This document shows, piece after piece, positions 47,640-59,450 of a stretch of 64,000 nucleotides of DNA. The notes beneath the pieces were generated by a model. That model did not search any database. It saw only the letters and a program-made list of their open reading frames with translations, and was not told the DNA's origin. The position numbers and the translations under genes were made by a program. The DNA is from Tragulus kanchil. Its lineage: Eukaryota > Chordata > Mammalia > Artiodactyla > Tragulidae. Where the stretch lies: NCBI GenBank assembly GCA_022376925.1, contig JAIOJX010000005.1, forward strand, positions 158,177,501 through 158,241,500. The letters are read 5' to 3'. How positions within the stretch are numbered: the first letter of the stretch is position 1; each line of letters begins with the position of its first letter.

Positions 47640-49870
47640 ATGGAGCCAATTATGCTAAAATCCTATATAATTCTTTATGCTCCAACTCTCACATCCATAC
47701 ATGACTACTGGGAAAACCATAGCTTTGACCATTTGGACTTTTGTCAGCAAAGTGATGTCTCTGCTTTTGAATATGCTGTCTAGGTTTGTCGTAACTTTTT
47801 TTATTTTTTTAAATTTTTTGGCCACTTTTTATTGGTCTTTCATTTTTATTTTAGTTTCATCCATCTTTGTTCCTTGGCCCACGTGGGCCTCCCATCGCAG
47901 CGCTCTCTCTTGTCGCAGAGCACCGGCTCCGGGCGCATGCGCTCCAGAGCTCTGGCTCGGTAATTGGACATATCCGTCCAGCCGCTCCGCGGCACATGGG
48001 ATCTTTCCAGGCCAGGGATCGAACTGGTGCCCCCTGCGCTGCAAGGCGGTGTCCTTACCCCCTGGGCCACCAGGGCAGCCCTGTCATAGCTTTTCTTCCA
48101 AGGGACAAGCATCTTTTAATTTCATGGCTGTAACCACCATCTGCAGTGATTTCGGAGCCCAAGAAAATAGTGTCTGTCACTGTTTCCATTCTTTACCCGT
48201 CTATTTGCCATGAAGCAATGGGACCAGATGCCATGATCTTAGTGTTCCGAATGTTAAATTTTAAGCCAGCTTTTCCCCTTCTCCTCTCATCTTCATCATG
48301 AGGCTCTTTAGTGCTTCTTAGCTTTCTGCCATAAGGCTGCTGTCATCTGCATACCTGAGATTATAGATATTTCTCCTGGAATCTTGATTTAAGCTTGTAC
48401 TTCATCCAGACTGGCATTTGCATGAATAAACTAAATATTGTTAACTCTGCATGTAAGTTAAATAAGTAGGGTAACAATATACAGCCTTGATGTACTCCTG
48501 TCCCAATTTGGAACCAGTCCGTTGTTCCATGTCCAATTCTAACTGTTGCCTGCCTGCAGGTTTTACAAGAGACAGGTAAGATGTTCTGGTATTCCTATCT
48601 CTTTCAAAATTTTCCACAGTTTGTTGTGATGCACATAGTCAAAGGCTTTAGCATAGTCAATGAAGCAGAAGTAGATGTTTTTCTGGAATTGCTCTTTCTA
48701 TGATCCAATAGATGTTGGCAATTTAATCTCTGATTGTGCTGCCTTTTCTAAATCCAGCTTGTGCATCTGGAAGTTCTCAGTTCCCATACTGTTGAAGCCT
48801 AGCTTGGAGGATTTTAAGCACTACTTTGCTAGCGTGTGAAATGAGTACAGTTGTTTGGTAGTTTGAGCATTCTTTGTCATTGCCCTCTTTGGAATCGGAA
48901 TGAAAACTGACCTTTTCCAGTCCTGAGGCCACTGCTGAGTTTTTCAGATGTACTGGCATATTGAGTGTAGTACTTCAACAGCATCATCTTTTAATTTTGG
49001 AAATAGCTCAACTGGAATTTCATCACCTTCACTATCTTTGTTCATAGTAATGCTTCCTAGGGCCCACTCGACTTCACAGTCTAAGATGTCTGGCTCTAGG
49101 TGAGTGATCACACCATCGTCATCTGGCTTATTAAGATCTTTTTTGTATAGTTTTCTTTGTATCCTTCCACCCCTTCTTAATATCTTTTGTCTCTGTTAGG
49201 TCCATACTGCTTCTATCCTTTATTGTGCCTGTTTTACATGAAATGTTCTCTTGGTATCTCTGATTTTCTTGTAGAGATCTCTAGTCTTTCCCATTCTATT
49301 GTTTTCCTCTATTTCTTTGCATTGTTCACTTAAGAAGGCTTTCTCATCTCTCCTTGCTATTCTCTGGAACTCTGCATTCAGATGGGTATATCTTTCCTTT
49401 TCTCCTTTGCCTTTTTCGTCTCTTCTTTTCTCAGCTATTTGTAAGGCTTCCTCAGACAGAACCATTTTGCCCTTTTGCAGTTCTTCTTCTTGGGAATGGT
49501 TTTAATCACTGACTCCTTTACAGTGTTACAAACCTCCATCCATAGTTCTGCAAGCACTCTGTCTATCATATCTAATTCCTTGAATCTATTTAAGGGATTT
49601 GATTTAGGTCATATCTCAATGGCCTAGTGGTTTACCCTACTTTCTTCAATTTAAGTTCAGATTTTGCAATAAGGACTTCATGATGTGAGCCACAGTCAGT
49701 TCCAGGTCTTGTTTTTGCTGACTGTATAGAGCTCCATCTTCTACTACAAAGGATATAATCAGTCTGATTTTGGTATTGACCATCTGGTGATGTCCATGTG
49801 TAGAGCTGTCTCTTGTGCTGTTGGAAGAGGGTGTTTGCTATGACTAGTGCATTCTCTTGTCAAAACTGGA
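47640..49870 (-). mobile_element. BovB LINE, antisense, long degraded copy
   Basis: The longest BovB piece in the window, running on the minus strand from the endonuclease side (about 49870) to the 3' part (about 47640). Readable remnants are the linker at 49220-49465 (KGEKERYTHLNAEFQRIARR, then CKEIEENNRMGKTRDLYKKI) and reverse transcriptase at 48777-48959 (KECSNYQTTVLISHASKVVL, then KILQARLQQYGN). Frames are broken throughout. A SINE is nested at 47800-48081. Confidence 0.9.
47800..48081 (-). mobile_element. CpG-rich tRNA-derived SINE, insertion C, nested in BovB
   Basis: Same family as 537-865. The antisense head is GGTGTCCTTACCCCCTGGGC and CACCAGGGCAGCC, with body GCATGCGCTCCAGAGCTCTG. 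It splits BovB between TGTCGTAACTTTT (47787-47799) and TGTCATAGCTTTT (48082-48094), an imperfect 13-bp target-site duplication. It is therefore younger than that BovB. Confidence 0.85.
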
Positions 49871-51473
49871 TACATACTAGATAGGTATGCAAAACCAACC
49901 AACCAGCCAAACAAACCCTGTATTGCATACACTGTTGAAAAATATTACAATATATTAGAACTGGAAGAGCCCTTAGAAACCATCAGATGTAGAGCTTTCA
50001 TTTCATAAGGAATAAAACTGAAATACAGGTTAAGTGATTTGCCCAGTGTCACTTGGTCAGTACTCAATAAATATTTGTTGAATTCTTAATGGAAGATGGT
50101 TATTTCTGAAGAACTTAATTTAACAAGGAATAGTCTGTACACATGTTTGAGATCAGAAGTGCCTTTGACTTTGTCTGAGAGACTGGAAATAGATTTGATG
50201 CTAAATTACTGTTATATGACTATTGGCAGTTCATCCTTATTTTGTTTGTCTGTTTTCACCCAAATGTTAGCTAGAGCAACAGTCTTGACCCCTGACCATC
50301 CAGTGGAGTTTCCCATGAGTGATGGACAGTTAGAAGCAGGCAAAGCAGACACTTGCTGCTGATCCAGAAGACCAGTTCAGTGGAGAAACTGTTGATCTAA
50401 CCCCTTGCCCCGCATTTCTCTCTCTCTTTTTTTGCTATTCTCTGGAACTCTGCATTCAGATGGGTATATCTTTCCTTTTCTCCTTTGCCTTTTTCGTCTC
50501 TTCTTTTCTCAGCTATTTGTAAGGCTTCCTCAGACAGAACCATTTTGCCCTTTTGCAGTTCTTCTTCTTGGGAATGGTTTTAATCACTGACTCCTTTACA
50601 GTGTTACAAACCTCCATCCATAGTTCTGCAAGCACTCTATCATATCTAATTCCTTGAATCTATTTAAGGGATTTGATTTAGGTCATACCTCAATGGCCTA
50701 GTGGTTTACCCTACTTTCTTCAATTTAAGTTCAGATTTTGCAATAAGGACTTCATGATGTGAGCCACAGTCAGTTCCAGGTCTTGTTTTTGCTGACTGTA
50801 TAGAGCTCCATCTTCTACTACAAAGGATATAATCAGTCTGATTTTGGTATTGACCATCTGGTGATGTCCATGTGTAGAGCTGTCTCTTGTGCTGTTGGAA
50901 GAGGGTGTTTGCTATGACTAGTGCATTCTCTTGTCAAAACTGGATACATACTAGATAGGTATGCAAAACCAACCAACCAGCCAAACAAACCCTGTATTGC
51001 ATACACTGTTGAAAAATATTACAAAATATTAGAACTGGAAGAGCCCTTAGAAACCATCAGATGTAGAGCTTTCATTTCTTAAGGAATAAAACTGAAATAC
51101 AGGTTAAGTGATTTGCCCAGTGTCACTTGGTCAGTACTCAATAAATATTTGTTGAATTCTTAATGGAAGATGGTTATTTCTGAAGAACTTAATTTAACAA
51201 GGAATAGTCTGTACACATGTTTGAGATCAGAAGTGCCTTTGACTTTGTCTGAGAGACTGGAAATAGATTTGATGCTAAATTACTGTTATATGACTATTGG
51301 CAGTTCATCTTTTTTTTGTTTGTCTGTTTTCACCCAAATGTTAGCTAGAGCAACAGTTTTGACCCCTGACCCTCCAGTGGAGTTTCCCATGAGTGATGGA
51401 CAGTTAGAAGCAGGCAAAGCAGACACTTGCTGCTGATCCAGAAGACCAGTTCAGTGGAGAAACTGTTGATCTC
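49354..51473. repeat. Tandem duplication D12 (offset 1078 bp) with filler
   Basis: Copies are 49354-50399 and 50432-51473, starting TTGCTATTCTCTGGAAC. 32 bases of C/T-rich filler separate them. The left part (to about 49870 and 50950) is antisense BovB. The rest is intron with an old MIR/L2-like patch (AGAACTGGAAGAGCCCTTAG, AGGTTAAGTGATTTGCCCAG). One copy lacks GTCT in CACTCTGTCTATCATA, and the other differs by TCCTTATTTTG versus TCTTTTTTTTG. Confidence 0.95.
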
Positions 51474-52060
51474 CACTCTTAAACCTCAGCCATTGTTCAC
51501 AATCTGGCACAGAATTAATCCCTTAAGAAAGGGATGAAAAAAGTGCCATTCAGCACAACACAGTTTGTCATCGCATGCATAATGCAGGCTTTCCAATTAG
51601 AATGCTGTAATTTGGAAACTTTCTTCACAGACTGTTGAGAGAGCAATTATTTTAAAGAAGGGAAAACTCAGTGCACTGGGTTTACCTCAAGTCACTTCTG
51701 ACTCAAGCCGCAAAGACAAGAGTTTTGAAAACATATTCGCTATTGAATTTCGTATCAAAACATCAGCAAGGAGAGCAATTAGCTGCTGTAAACTGAACCC
51801 CAGTAATCAATGCTATGCAGCCAGCCAAAGCATTTATGGAAGATGTAGGCGAAATCACATCTGCTAATCAATTAAAAAAGAGCCCGGCACTTCACCACTT
51901 TCCAGGGAAATTCCACAATGAGAATAAGGAAGATGGAGGAGACAACATTTCCTATCACCAGGCATTCTGTGTGGTGCTCATTAGATAGAGGGGTTTGTGG
52001 CCACAGCTAAACCCAGACTAGATCTGCATCGATAGATCTTGGCTAGCAGCTGCCTTGATG
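51474..52060. promoter_or_regulatory. Candidate conserved non-coding element
   Basis: A repeat-free, compositionally even block with clustered homeodomain/POU-like cores (GCATGCATAATGCAG, CCAATTAGAATG, GAGCAATTATTT, GCAATTAGCTGC, AATCAATTAAAAAAG). It contains no open frame of note. This texture is what enhancer-like conserved introns often show; conservation itself cannot be seen from one sequence. Confidence 0.35.
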
Positions 52061-52470
52061 TAGCCCCTTTTGAAAATGGCTTCTGATGTGTGGGCGGGGA
52101 CGTGCGTGCTGATGCCAGGGGCATACTTAAGAAGCTGCTCTCAATTAGAGTCAGAGGGAATGTGTCTGTCCTGGGCCAGCTCACTGGGTGGACCTTTTCT
52201 GGCAGATTACAAGTCAGAAACATCACTGTGCTGTTGCAGGTGCAGATATACAGGAACAGACTGTGCTGGCAGGGAGAGAAGTGAAGGGAGTCGGTGGGCT
52301 TTACTGCTTTGCCTTGTTAGAACAAAAATGTCTCTCTGTGGGAAAAAAAAAAGAGAGAGACGGAGCCAATTTTTCCTTTAGTGTCCTTAAGCTGTGCTTG
52401 CCCTTTTTTTTCTTAGTTGAATCAACAGAGGGGTTTTCATTCCTGGCTAAGCTTACCTTCCAAGCATATA
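52061..52470. other. Intron, no recognised element
   Basis: Short open frames overlap in all phases with no motif. Simple intron by eye. Confidence 0.45.
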
Positions 52471-52650
52471 TGCATCTGGGTGCATAAATTAAATACCTCT
52501 TGCAGAGAACTAACTAGTGGCTGCCAGTGAGAGGAAGGGGAGAGGGAGGGACAATATAGGGGTAGAGGATTTTTAGAAGGGTTATCATGGGATTGTATGA
52601 AATCGTTTGCGTGAAATTTTTGAAAATTGTAAAGCACTGTAGAATTTAAG

Positions 52651-52859
52651 GGGCTTTCCAGGTGGCTCAGCGGTAAAGAATCCACCTGCCAGTGCAAGAG
52701 ATACAGGTCTGATCCCTAGATTGGGAAGATTCCCCTGGAGGAGTAAATGGCAGCCCACTCTAGTACTCTTGCCTGGAAAATTCCGTGGACAGAGGAGCCT
52801 GGTGAGCTGCAGTCCGTGGGGTCGCAAAGAGTCAGATGTAGCTGAGCACATACACACAG
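52651..52859 (+). mobile_element. Bov-tA SINE (left D13 copy)
   Basis: Head GGGCTTTCCAGGTGGCTCAG, body GATTCCCCTGGAGGAGTAAA and ACTCTTGCCTGGAAAATTCC, end GTCAGATGTAGCTGAGCACA. AGAATTTAAG before and AGAATTTAAAG after it form the target-site duplication. The right copy is at 53718-53926. Confidence 0.9.
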
Positions 52860-53109
52860 AGAATTTAAAGGATCTTTTCATACAGTTAAAAAAAAAAAAA
52901 AAAAGAATCTCTTAATCACTCCCTAAGTATAGGTGAATCTGAGCCCTCTCTTGACAACCTGAGATCCATCAACGTCCCCTTTCCACTCAGGAGTCACTCT
53001 GACCCTACATTTCCAGCCCCCAGGGACTCCTAATTGAGGACTAGCGAGGAGACATCTCAACCAGTATGTGCACTTGGCTGCTGTTCAGAAAAAAGAATTT
53101 AGGCCAGGA

Positions 53110-54860
53110 GAAATGACTGAGGTAAAGATCGATAGAGTAGGCTAATAAAAATTAATATCTTCAGCATGCAGACTGTGATAGGCAGTGGATTAATATCCTT
53201 TAAATATAAAGGGCATCTTGTAAATCATTAACAAAAGGATAAATATAAGTAGAAAATGGGTAAAATTGTTCAAGTTCAGTGATAAGTAAAAAGCTGCAAA
53301 TTAAAGTAGTGAGATAAATTTCATCTATCAAATTGGCAGTGTTTAAAGATAATACACAGCATTGGTGATGATGTCCAGAAGCAGGCATTTGCATACGCTG
53401 CGGGTAGTGTAAGCATTCACTGGTGCGGGCTGTCGTTGGTGGCAAGAGGACAGGTCTCCAGCTGTGTTGTAATACCTGTCACGGCCTAAGAAGCCCTGCT
53501 CCAGAAGTTTCACTTACAGCAGCATTCAAAGGCAGCAATCATAGATTTGGCTTGAGAATGTTCAATTTTACAATGCAGTGTTGTCAACTGCCAGTGAGAG
53601 GAAGGGGAGAGGGACAGACAATATAGGGGTAGAGGATTTTTAGAAGGGTTATCATGGGATTGTATGAAATCGTTTGCGTGAAATTTTTGAAAATTGTAAG
53701 GCACTGTAGAGTTTAAGGGGCTTTCCAGGTGGCTCAGCGGTAAAAAATCCACCTGCCAGTGCAAGAGATACAGGTCTGATCCCTAGATTGGGAAGATTCC
53801 CCTGGAGGAGGAAATGGCAGCCCACTCTAGTACTCTTGCCTGGAAAATTCCGTGGACAGAGGAGCCTGGTGAGCTGCAGTCCGTGGGGTCGCAAAGAGTC
53901 AGATGTAGCTGAGCACATACACACAGAGAATTTAAAGGATCTTTTCAATACAGTTAAAAAAAAAAAAAAAAAGAATCTCTCTTAATCACTCCCTAAGTAT
54001 AGGTGAATCTGAGCCCTCTCTTGACAACCTGAGATCCATCAACGTCCCCTTTCCACTCAGGAGTCACTCTGACCCTACATTTCCAGCCCCCAGGGACTCC
54101 TAATTGAGGACTAGCGAGGAGACATCTCAACCAGTATGTGCACTTGGCTGCTGTTCAGAAAAAAGAATTTAGGCCAGGAGAAATGACTGAGGTAAAGATC
54201 GATAGAGTAGGCTAATAAAAATTAATATCTTCAGCATGCAGACTGTGATAGGCAGTGGATTAATATCCTTTAAATATAAAGGGCATCTTGTAAGTCATTA
54301 ACAAAAGGATAAATATAAGTAGAAAATGGGTAAAATTGTTCAAGTTCAGTGATAAGTAAAAAGCTGCAAATTAAAGTAGTGAGATAAATTTCATCTATCA
54401 AATTGGCAGTGTTTAAAGATAATACACAGTATTGGTGATGATGTCCAGAAGCAGGCATTTGCATACGCTGTGGGTAGTGTAAGCATTCACTGGTGCGGGC
54501 TGTCGTTGGTGGCAAGAGGACAGGTCTCCAGCTGTGTTGTAATACATGTCATGGCCTAAGAAGCCCTGCTCCAGAAGTTTCACTTACAGCAGCATTCAAA
54601 GGCAGCAATCATAGATTTGGCTTGAGAATGTTCATCACAGGAATTTCCTAACAATGCAGTGTTGTCAACTGCCTAAGTGTCCAACAATAAGAGAGTTAAT
54701 CAGGTAAATTATAGGGAAGTCATACAATGAAATTCCATGAAATCAGTACATATAATGAGGAGGAATATTTAATAATGCCAAAAAAAGATAGTAAAAAAAA
54801 AGATGTTTGTAATAGGTCATTAAACAAAGAAACAGTTTGCACCATGTGTATTTACAAAAT
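53110..54860 (+). mobile_element. Old L1 3' ORF2 region, sense, duplicated
   Basis: Phrases in L1 order: CTGCAAATTAAAGTAGTGAG, TTGGTGATGATGTCCAGAAG, TTACAGCAGCATTCAAAGGC, AAGTGTCCAACAATAAGAGA, TCATACAATGAAATTCCATG. The first part (53110-53580) is repeated at 54180-54668 by D13, and the last part occurs only once. Confidence 0.7.
53718..53926 (+). mobile_element. Bov-tA SINE (right D13 copy)
   Basis: Duplicate of 52651-52859, differing by AAAGAATCC versus AAAAAATCC and GAGTAAATG versus GAGGAAATG. The 5' target-site copy reads AGAGTTTAAG here. Confidence 0.9.
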
Positions 54861-54869
54861 TACTGAAAT

Positions 54870-56640
54870 TAGAGGTGATCTTCTTCATGTTGCCTTGAAA
54901 GAAATCAGAGGAGTTTATAGAGTAAGTTACTGTAGTACACAGTTTGCTCAACTTTGTGAAGTCTTTTTAACCTGCTGTTACTTAAAGAGTCTACTAGAGC
55001 ATTTATGAAGCTTACTCCTAATTGGTCTTCCTTTTATCTTCTCCATATCCAATGTCTTGGGGCAGTCTTTCTCTGTGAAATATTTCAAGATCTAGTTAGA
55101 TTCTATCCCAAAAGGGCCTGAGTATTTTCATTTGGATACACCGCTAGAAGCACTAGCTCATGATGATCCAGAGGATATGGATTATGGTAAGACTGGCTCT
55201 CCATAAATAATCTAGATTTCCATCAGGGAAACAGCCTAAACAGCATCTCCCAAAAAGCCTGTTACCAGGGATGTTAAATAAAGAGAATGGTTAATTATGT
55301 TCAAGAGTTTTCCCCCCTGGTTTTCATCTACTCTGGCAGAGTTATGAATGATTTCAGCCTGGAACATATATGGAACATATGCTATAAACAGAGCCTGCAT
55401 GTTTGGAGTAGAATTTTTTTAAAAAAAATCAACGATCTTTCTAAAAGGTTCATATTCATCTTGAGAGCAGACAAACATAGACGCAAAAATTACATTTTAA
55501 AAAGTTACTTAATATAAATTATAATAACATAGGCTAACTGCATAAAAGTGCCGAGAGACTAGAGTAATATTTGAGAAAATGACTAATGAGAGAAATGATT
55601 CACTTTCTTATCAAGCATGTTGGTATAACCCAAAAGTAGAATTACTGGACACCAAAAACAGCAGGGTAGGCTGCTGTCTGATTGATTCAGAGTACTTTGA
55701 GAGATTAGCTACTCAGGTGAGTTCAGGAGACTCAGTAGTATGTACAGTGTTACACATCTGTTTATGCTTTCTAAAACCTTTTTAACAGATTTTTTCTACT
55801 TAAAAGATGAATTCTATCATATTAAGTAATGTAGATTTCATCTTTGGTAGCAAATGAAATCACAATTGAAAAGAAAGAACAAAGGGTAAGAGGAAAGGGG
55901 AGCACAGTGGCATTTCTAGTCCTCAGTAGTAGTTTTATAGATGACACTAAACTGAACTTGTGCAAAGGATTTTCATTGGTTGTAATTGCAGGGTTAAGAG
56001 CAAATAATACAAACTGCCTTTGTAGAGTGATGGGTTATATGTTGTCAATTTTGGCCCCCATACATAAACTAGGAATAAAGGAAACATTTGACAGATTGCA
56101 GAAGAGGGCTTTGGTCAGGGCACCGGGCTGGAACCATCACTGAGTTTAGACACATTCCTTAAGGAGCAGTGTTAGGCCTCACTTTCACCATATCTCACTT
56201 GAGGAGAGTAATCTTGCTAAGAGGATTTGGAGAAGGATGTAATGTTATATAAGAACATTTAACATAGGGCCTGGTACATGGGAAGCATTAAAGACGTGTT
56301 GTACCATTATCATAATAATGATCATTGTTGTTGTTGTTGCAAACAATCTATTTGCTCAGCTAATATTCACTGAATGCAGGGGCTATGTGAGACGCTCTAC
56401 CAGGTCCTGGGGGTGGAAAAACCAGTGAGACACAGATGCTGTCTTTAGGGAGCTCACTCTGTTCTTGCTGGTGGAGGAAACAGATGTGCATGCCCTGCTG
56501 TAAAGCACTAAGATAGATACCTTGTATGGAAAGGACTTTGGAGGCTGAAATGGCAGAAAACAATGATCTCTTACCATAGTGGTACTGTCAGAAGGAAAAT
56601 GCTGGACTGCATTTCATATGTATTTCATTATGCCATATTA
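54870..56640. other. Intron with old repeat traces
   Basis: No gene recognised. Positions 56355-56500 resemble L2 (TTCACTGAATGCAGGGGCTA, AAACCAGTGAGACACAGATG), and a (GTT)n run lies at 56325-56339. The stretch 55850-56150 is an open 99-codon frame without recognisable features. Confidence 0.45.
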
Positions 56641-57260
56641 TAATGTTTAGATTTTTTTATTCAGTTTTTTTAAATGGAGGAATAACACACATACAGTGTG
56701 CAAATTTTTTATGCCTAGTTTGATGAATATGAATATTTGCATGTGTGTGTACCCATGAAACTACCACTAGGGCTTCCCCTGGTGGTCCAGTGGGTAAGGA
56801 CACCGCCTTGCAGTGCAAGGGGCGCCAGTTCGATCCCTGACCTGGGAAGATCCCACGTGCCGCGGAGCAGCTGGACCGATGTGTCCAATCACTGAGCCGG
56901 AGCTCTGGAGCATATGCGCCCAGAGCCAGCGCTCTGCAACGACAGACACCACCGTGATGGGAGGCCCACAGGAGCCAAAGAACAAAGATGGATGAACATA
57001 GAGAAACGAAAGACCAATAGAAGTGGCCCGCCTGCTCCCCTCCCTCCCCAACCCGACCCCCGCCCAAAATAAATAAATAAATAAATCTTTAAAAAAGAAG
57101 AAAAGGAACTACCACTAGGTCAAAATTAGCCCATTTCCAGCAGTCTAGAAGGTTCCCTCGCCCTTTCACAGTCATTCCCTCCTCCCGTAGATAGCCACCC
57201 TTCTGACTCCTGTCACCATAGATATATCTTTTTTTCTTTTGAGCTTCAGGTGAATGGAGT
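56640..57260 (-). mobile_element. Old L1-type fragment, antisense, split by a SINE
   Basis: TGCCTAGTTTGATGAATATG and TGTACCCATGAAACTACCAC before the SINE, and CCATTTCCAGCAGTCTAGAA and ATAGCCACCCTTCTGACTCC after it, read as one antisense L1-type repeat once the SINE is removed. Confidence 0.6.
56771..57106 (+). mobile_element. CpG-rich tRNA-derived SINE, insertion D (best copy)
   Basis: The element starts GGCTTCCCCTGGTGGTCCAG. It has an A-box-like TGGTCCAGTGG and a B-box-like GTTCGATCCCTG, a body with CCGCGGAGCAGCTGGACCGA and CCAGAGCCAGCGCTCTGCAA, and ends in (AAAT)n and an A run. AACTACCACTAG occurs at 56759-56770 and 57107-57118, a perfect 12-bp target-site duplication. Target sequences here and at insertions A-C begin with A-runs on the element strand, as expected for L1-type endonuclease priming. 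Confidence 0.9.
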
Positions 57261-57889
57261 CACATAGTCAACACTTTGGCTCTTATCTGAGCCAAGAAGG
57301 GGAATAAGAACAAGACCAACATAATCAATTTCTAAGAGACAAGAAAGATATAATGATGAATAGATCCTTCATTACCTGTATCTCCCAATCAGGTAATCTT
57401 ACCAGAGATATGCAGAAAGTCTAGAATGAGAAGGAACCTGAAACATGATTAAGGTCACTGGGACATGCTCTTAACTACTGCTCAGTATCCCAGTCAGGAA
57501 GCACAGGTTTCCCCGTGGTCTCAAGGATGTTATCTTTATTCAGCCAGCCAGCTGGAGGTGAGCGCTGGAGGAAGCAGAAAGGAGGATCTGGGGACATCTC
57601 CCTCATCAGCCAGTCTAAAGGTCTTTGCCACTTGGAGGACAGAGGCTGCTTGGGGTTGGGTGACTTGTGAAATGAATTCCTAAAGAACAAACCTCTCTCT
57701 GCAGGCCGACTTTCCCTTCCCCTGTCATACTTTTGTTGGAGATTCACTTTCTTCCCTTGGTCCTGAAAGTGTGTGGGCAGAAGAGACAAGTTGGAAGGAA
57801 AGAGTATACATAGATCCTCTCACGCCTACAGCCTAAGGAAAGAGCCAGGCAGAGCACTGACAGCCTTCTCCTGTCTTCCCTCTTTTCAG

Positions 57890-57997
57890 GCTATTGCTTT
57901 GGGACTGTGATGACCGGAGCTACAGCTACTACGTGGAGGTTTCCACCAACCAGCAGCAGTGGACCATGGTGGCTGACAGAACCAAAGTCTCCTGCAA
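57890..57997 (+). CDS. BTBD9: BTBD9 internal exon (108 bp), first copy
   Basis: This exon continues the discoidin-like C-terminal region of BTBD9. It follows a strong pyrimidine tract ending TTTTCAG (57883-57889) and precedes a strong GTAAGTG donor at 57998. It opens with the G that completes the Arg codon left by the 190-bp exon and reads 35 codons: LLLWDCDDRSYSYYVEVSTN, then QQQWTMVADRTKVSC. It ends with AA, the start of the Lys codon that in the human protein precedes SWQSVTF in the last exon. That last exon was not found in the window. The exon is separated from the 190-bp exon by about 33 kb as written, less if the duplications are collapsed. Confidence 0.95.
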
Positions 57998-59040
57998 GTA
58001 AGTGCCACCCTTTCAGGAATTTATGCCACTTTAAAGGCCAATCTTTCCACTCAATTCAAAAAGTTCCAATGAAAAGTCATGGAATCACCAGATTGTGTTC
58101 TTATTTGGAGGTTAAAACATTCTGAAGATCCTTTACTCCAGTTTTGATTCTTGGGTACTTGGATGAAAATTTACTTTATATGACCAAGGAACCATTCCTT
58201 ACTTTGTGGTTTGAACTTGACTTTTAGAAATGGCACACATCTAAGCAGGTAAGGAAGATACTTTCCACATGCAGTCCTCTCTCGGGTCTACCCTCCCATC
58301 TCACACTACCCCTTTAGGATGTTTTTCTTCCTTAGAGGTTTTTGCTGATGCAGTATACACACATCAGTGGGGACTCTCACCTCTTCCCACCCTCATGTCA
58401 TTCTCTGGTTACCTCTAAATCTTCATCTCCATGACATAGTCAACACTTTGGCTCTTATGAAAAATAAAAAAATCAATTTCTAAGAGACAAGAAAGATATA
58501 ATGATGAATAGATCCTTCATTACCTGTATCTCCCAATCAGGTAATCTTACCAGAGATATGCAGAAAGTCTAGAATGAGAAGGAACCTGAAACATGATTAA
58601 GGTCACTGGGACATGCTCTTAACTACTGCTCAGTATCCCAGTCAGAAAGCACAGGTTTCCCCGTGGTCTCAAGGATGTTATCTTTATTCAGCCAGCCAGC
58701 TGGAGGTGAGCGCTGGAGGAAGCAGAAAGGAGGATCTGGGGACATCTCCCTCATCAGCCAGTCTAAAGGTCTTTGCCACTTGGAGGACAGAGGCTGCTTG
58801 GGGTTGGGTGACTTGTGAAATGAATTCCTAAAGAACAAACCTCTCTCTGCAGGCCGATTTTCCCCTTTCCCCCTGTCATACTTTTGTTGGAGATTCACTT
58901 TCTTCCCTTGGTCCTGAAAGTGTGTGGGCAGAAGAGACAAGTTGGAAGGAAAGAGTATACATAGATCCTCTCACGCCTACAGCCTAAGGAAAGAGCCAGG
59001 CAGAGCACTGACAGCCTTCTCCTGTCTTCCCTCTTTTCAG

Positions 59041-59148
59041 GCTATTGCTTTGGGACTGTGATGACCGGAGCTACAGCTACTACGTGGAGGTTTCCACCAA
59101 CCAGCAGCAGTGGACCATGGTGGCTGACAGAACCAAAGTCTCCTGCAA
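59041..59148 (+). CDS. BTBD9: BTBD9 internal exon (108 bp), second copy
   Basis: This is identical to 57890-57997, including the TTTTCAG acceptor (59034-59040) and GTAAGTG donor (59149). It lies in the right half of the 57262-59587 duplication. Since 108 is a multiple of 3, splicing both copies would keep the frame and insert 36 residues, repeating the LLLWDCDD...KVSC strand segment of the discoidin-like fold. That would be structurally implausible but not a nonsense change. The flanking intron copies differ by small changes, for example at 57708-57722 versus 58856-58872 and at the left edge near 57286 versus 58458. Confidence 0.9.
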
Positions 59149-59450
59149 GTAAGTGCCACCCTTTCAGGAATTTATGCCACTTTAAAGGCCAATCTTTCCA
59201 CTCAATTCAAAAAGTTCCAATGAAAAGTCATGGAATCACCAGATTGTGTTCTTATTTGGAGGTTAAAACATTCTGAAGATCCTTTACTCCAGTTTTGATT
59301 CTTGGGTACTTGGATGAAAATTTACTTTATATGACCAAGGAACCATTCCTTACTTTGTGGTTTGAACTTGACTTTTAGAAATGGCACATATCTAAGCAGG
59401 GAAAGGAAGATACTTTCCACATGCAGTCCTCTCTCGGGTCTACCCCTCCC

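Larger units (their letters stand above)
52521..54668. repeat. Tandem duplication D13 (offset 1067 bp)
   Basis: Copies are 52521-53587 and 53588-54668. Left edge, junction and right edge share CTGCC. Near the right end the left copy has ATTTTAC where the right copy has the longer TCACAGGAATTTCCTAAC. Otherwise the copies differ by a handful of bases. Contents are a Bov-tA and an old L1. Confidence 0.95.

Noticed and set aside
50096..51436. Paired 88-codon frames
   Set aside because: Intronic frames copied by D12 with no domain or conservation signal.
57475..58940. Paired minus-strand 104/105-codon frames next to the 108-bp exon
   Set aside because: They differ between the copies by a frame-neutral indel, have no motif, and sit antisense to BTBD9 intron; chance frames.
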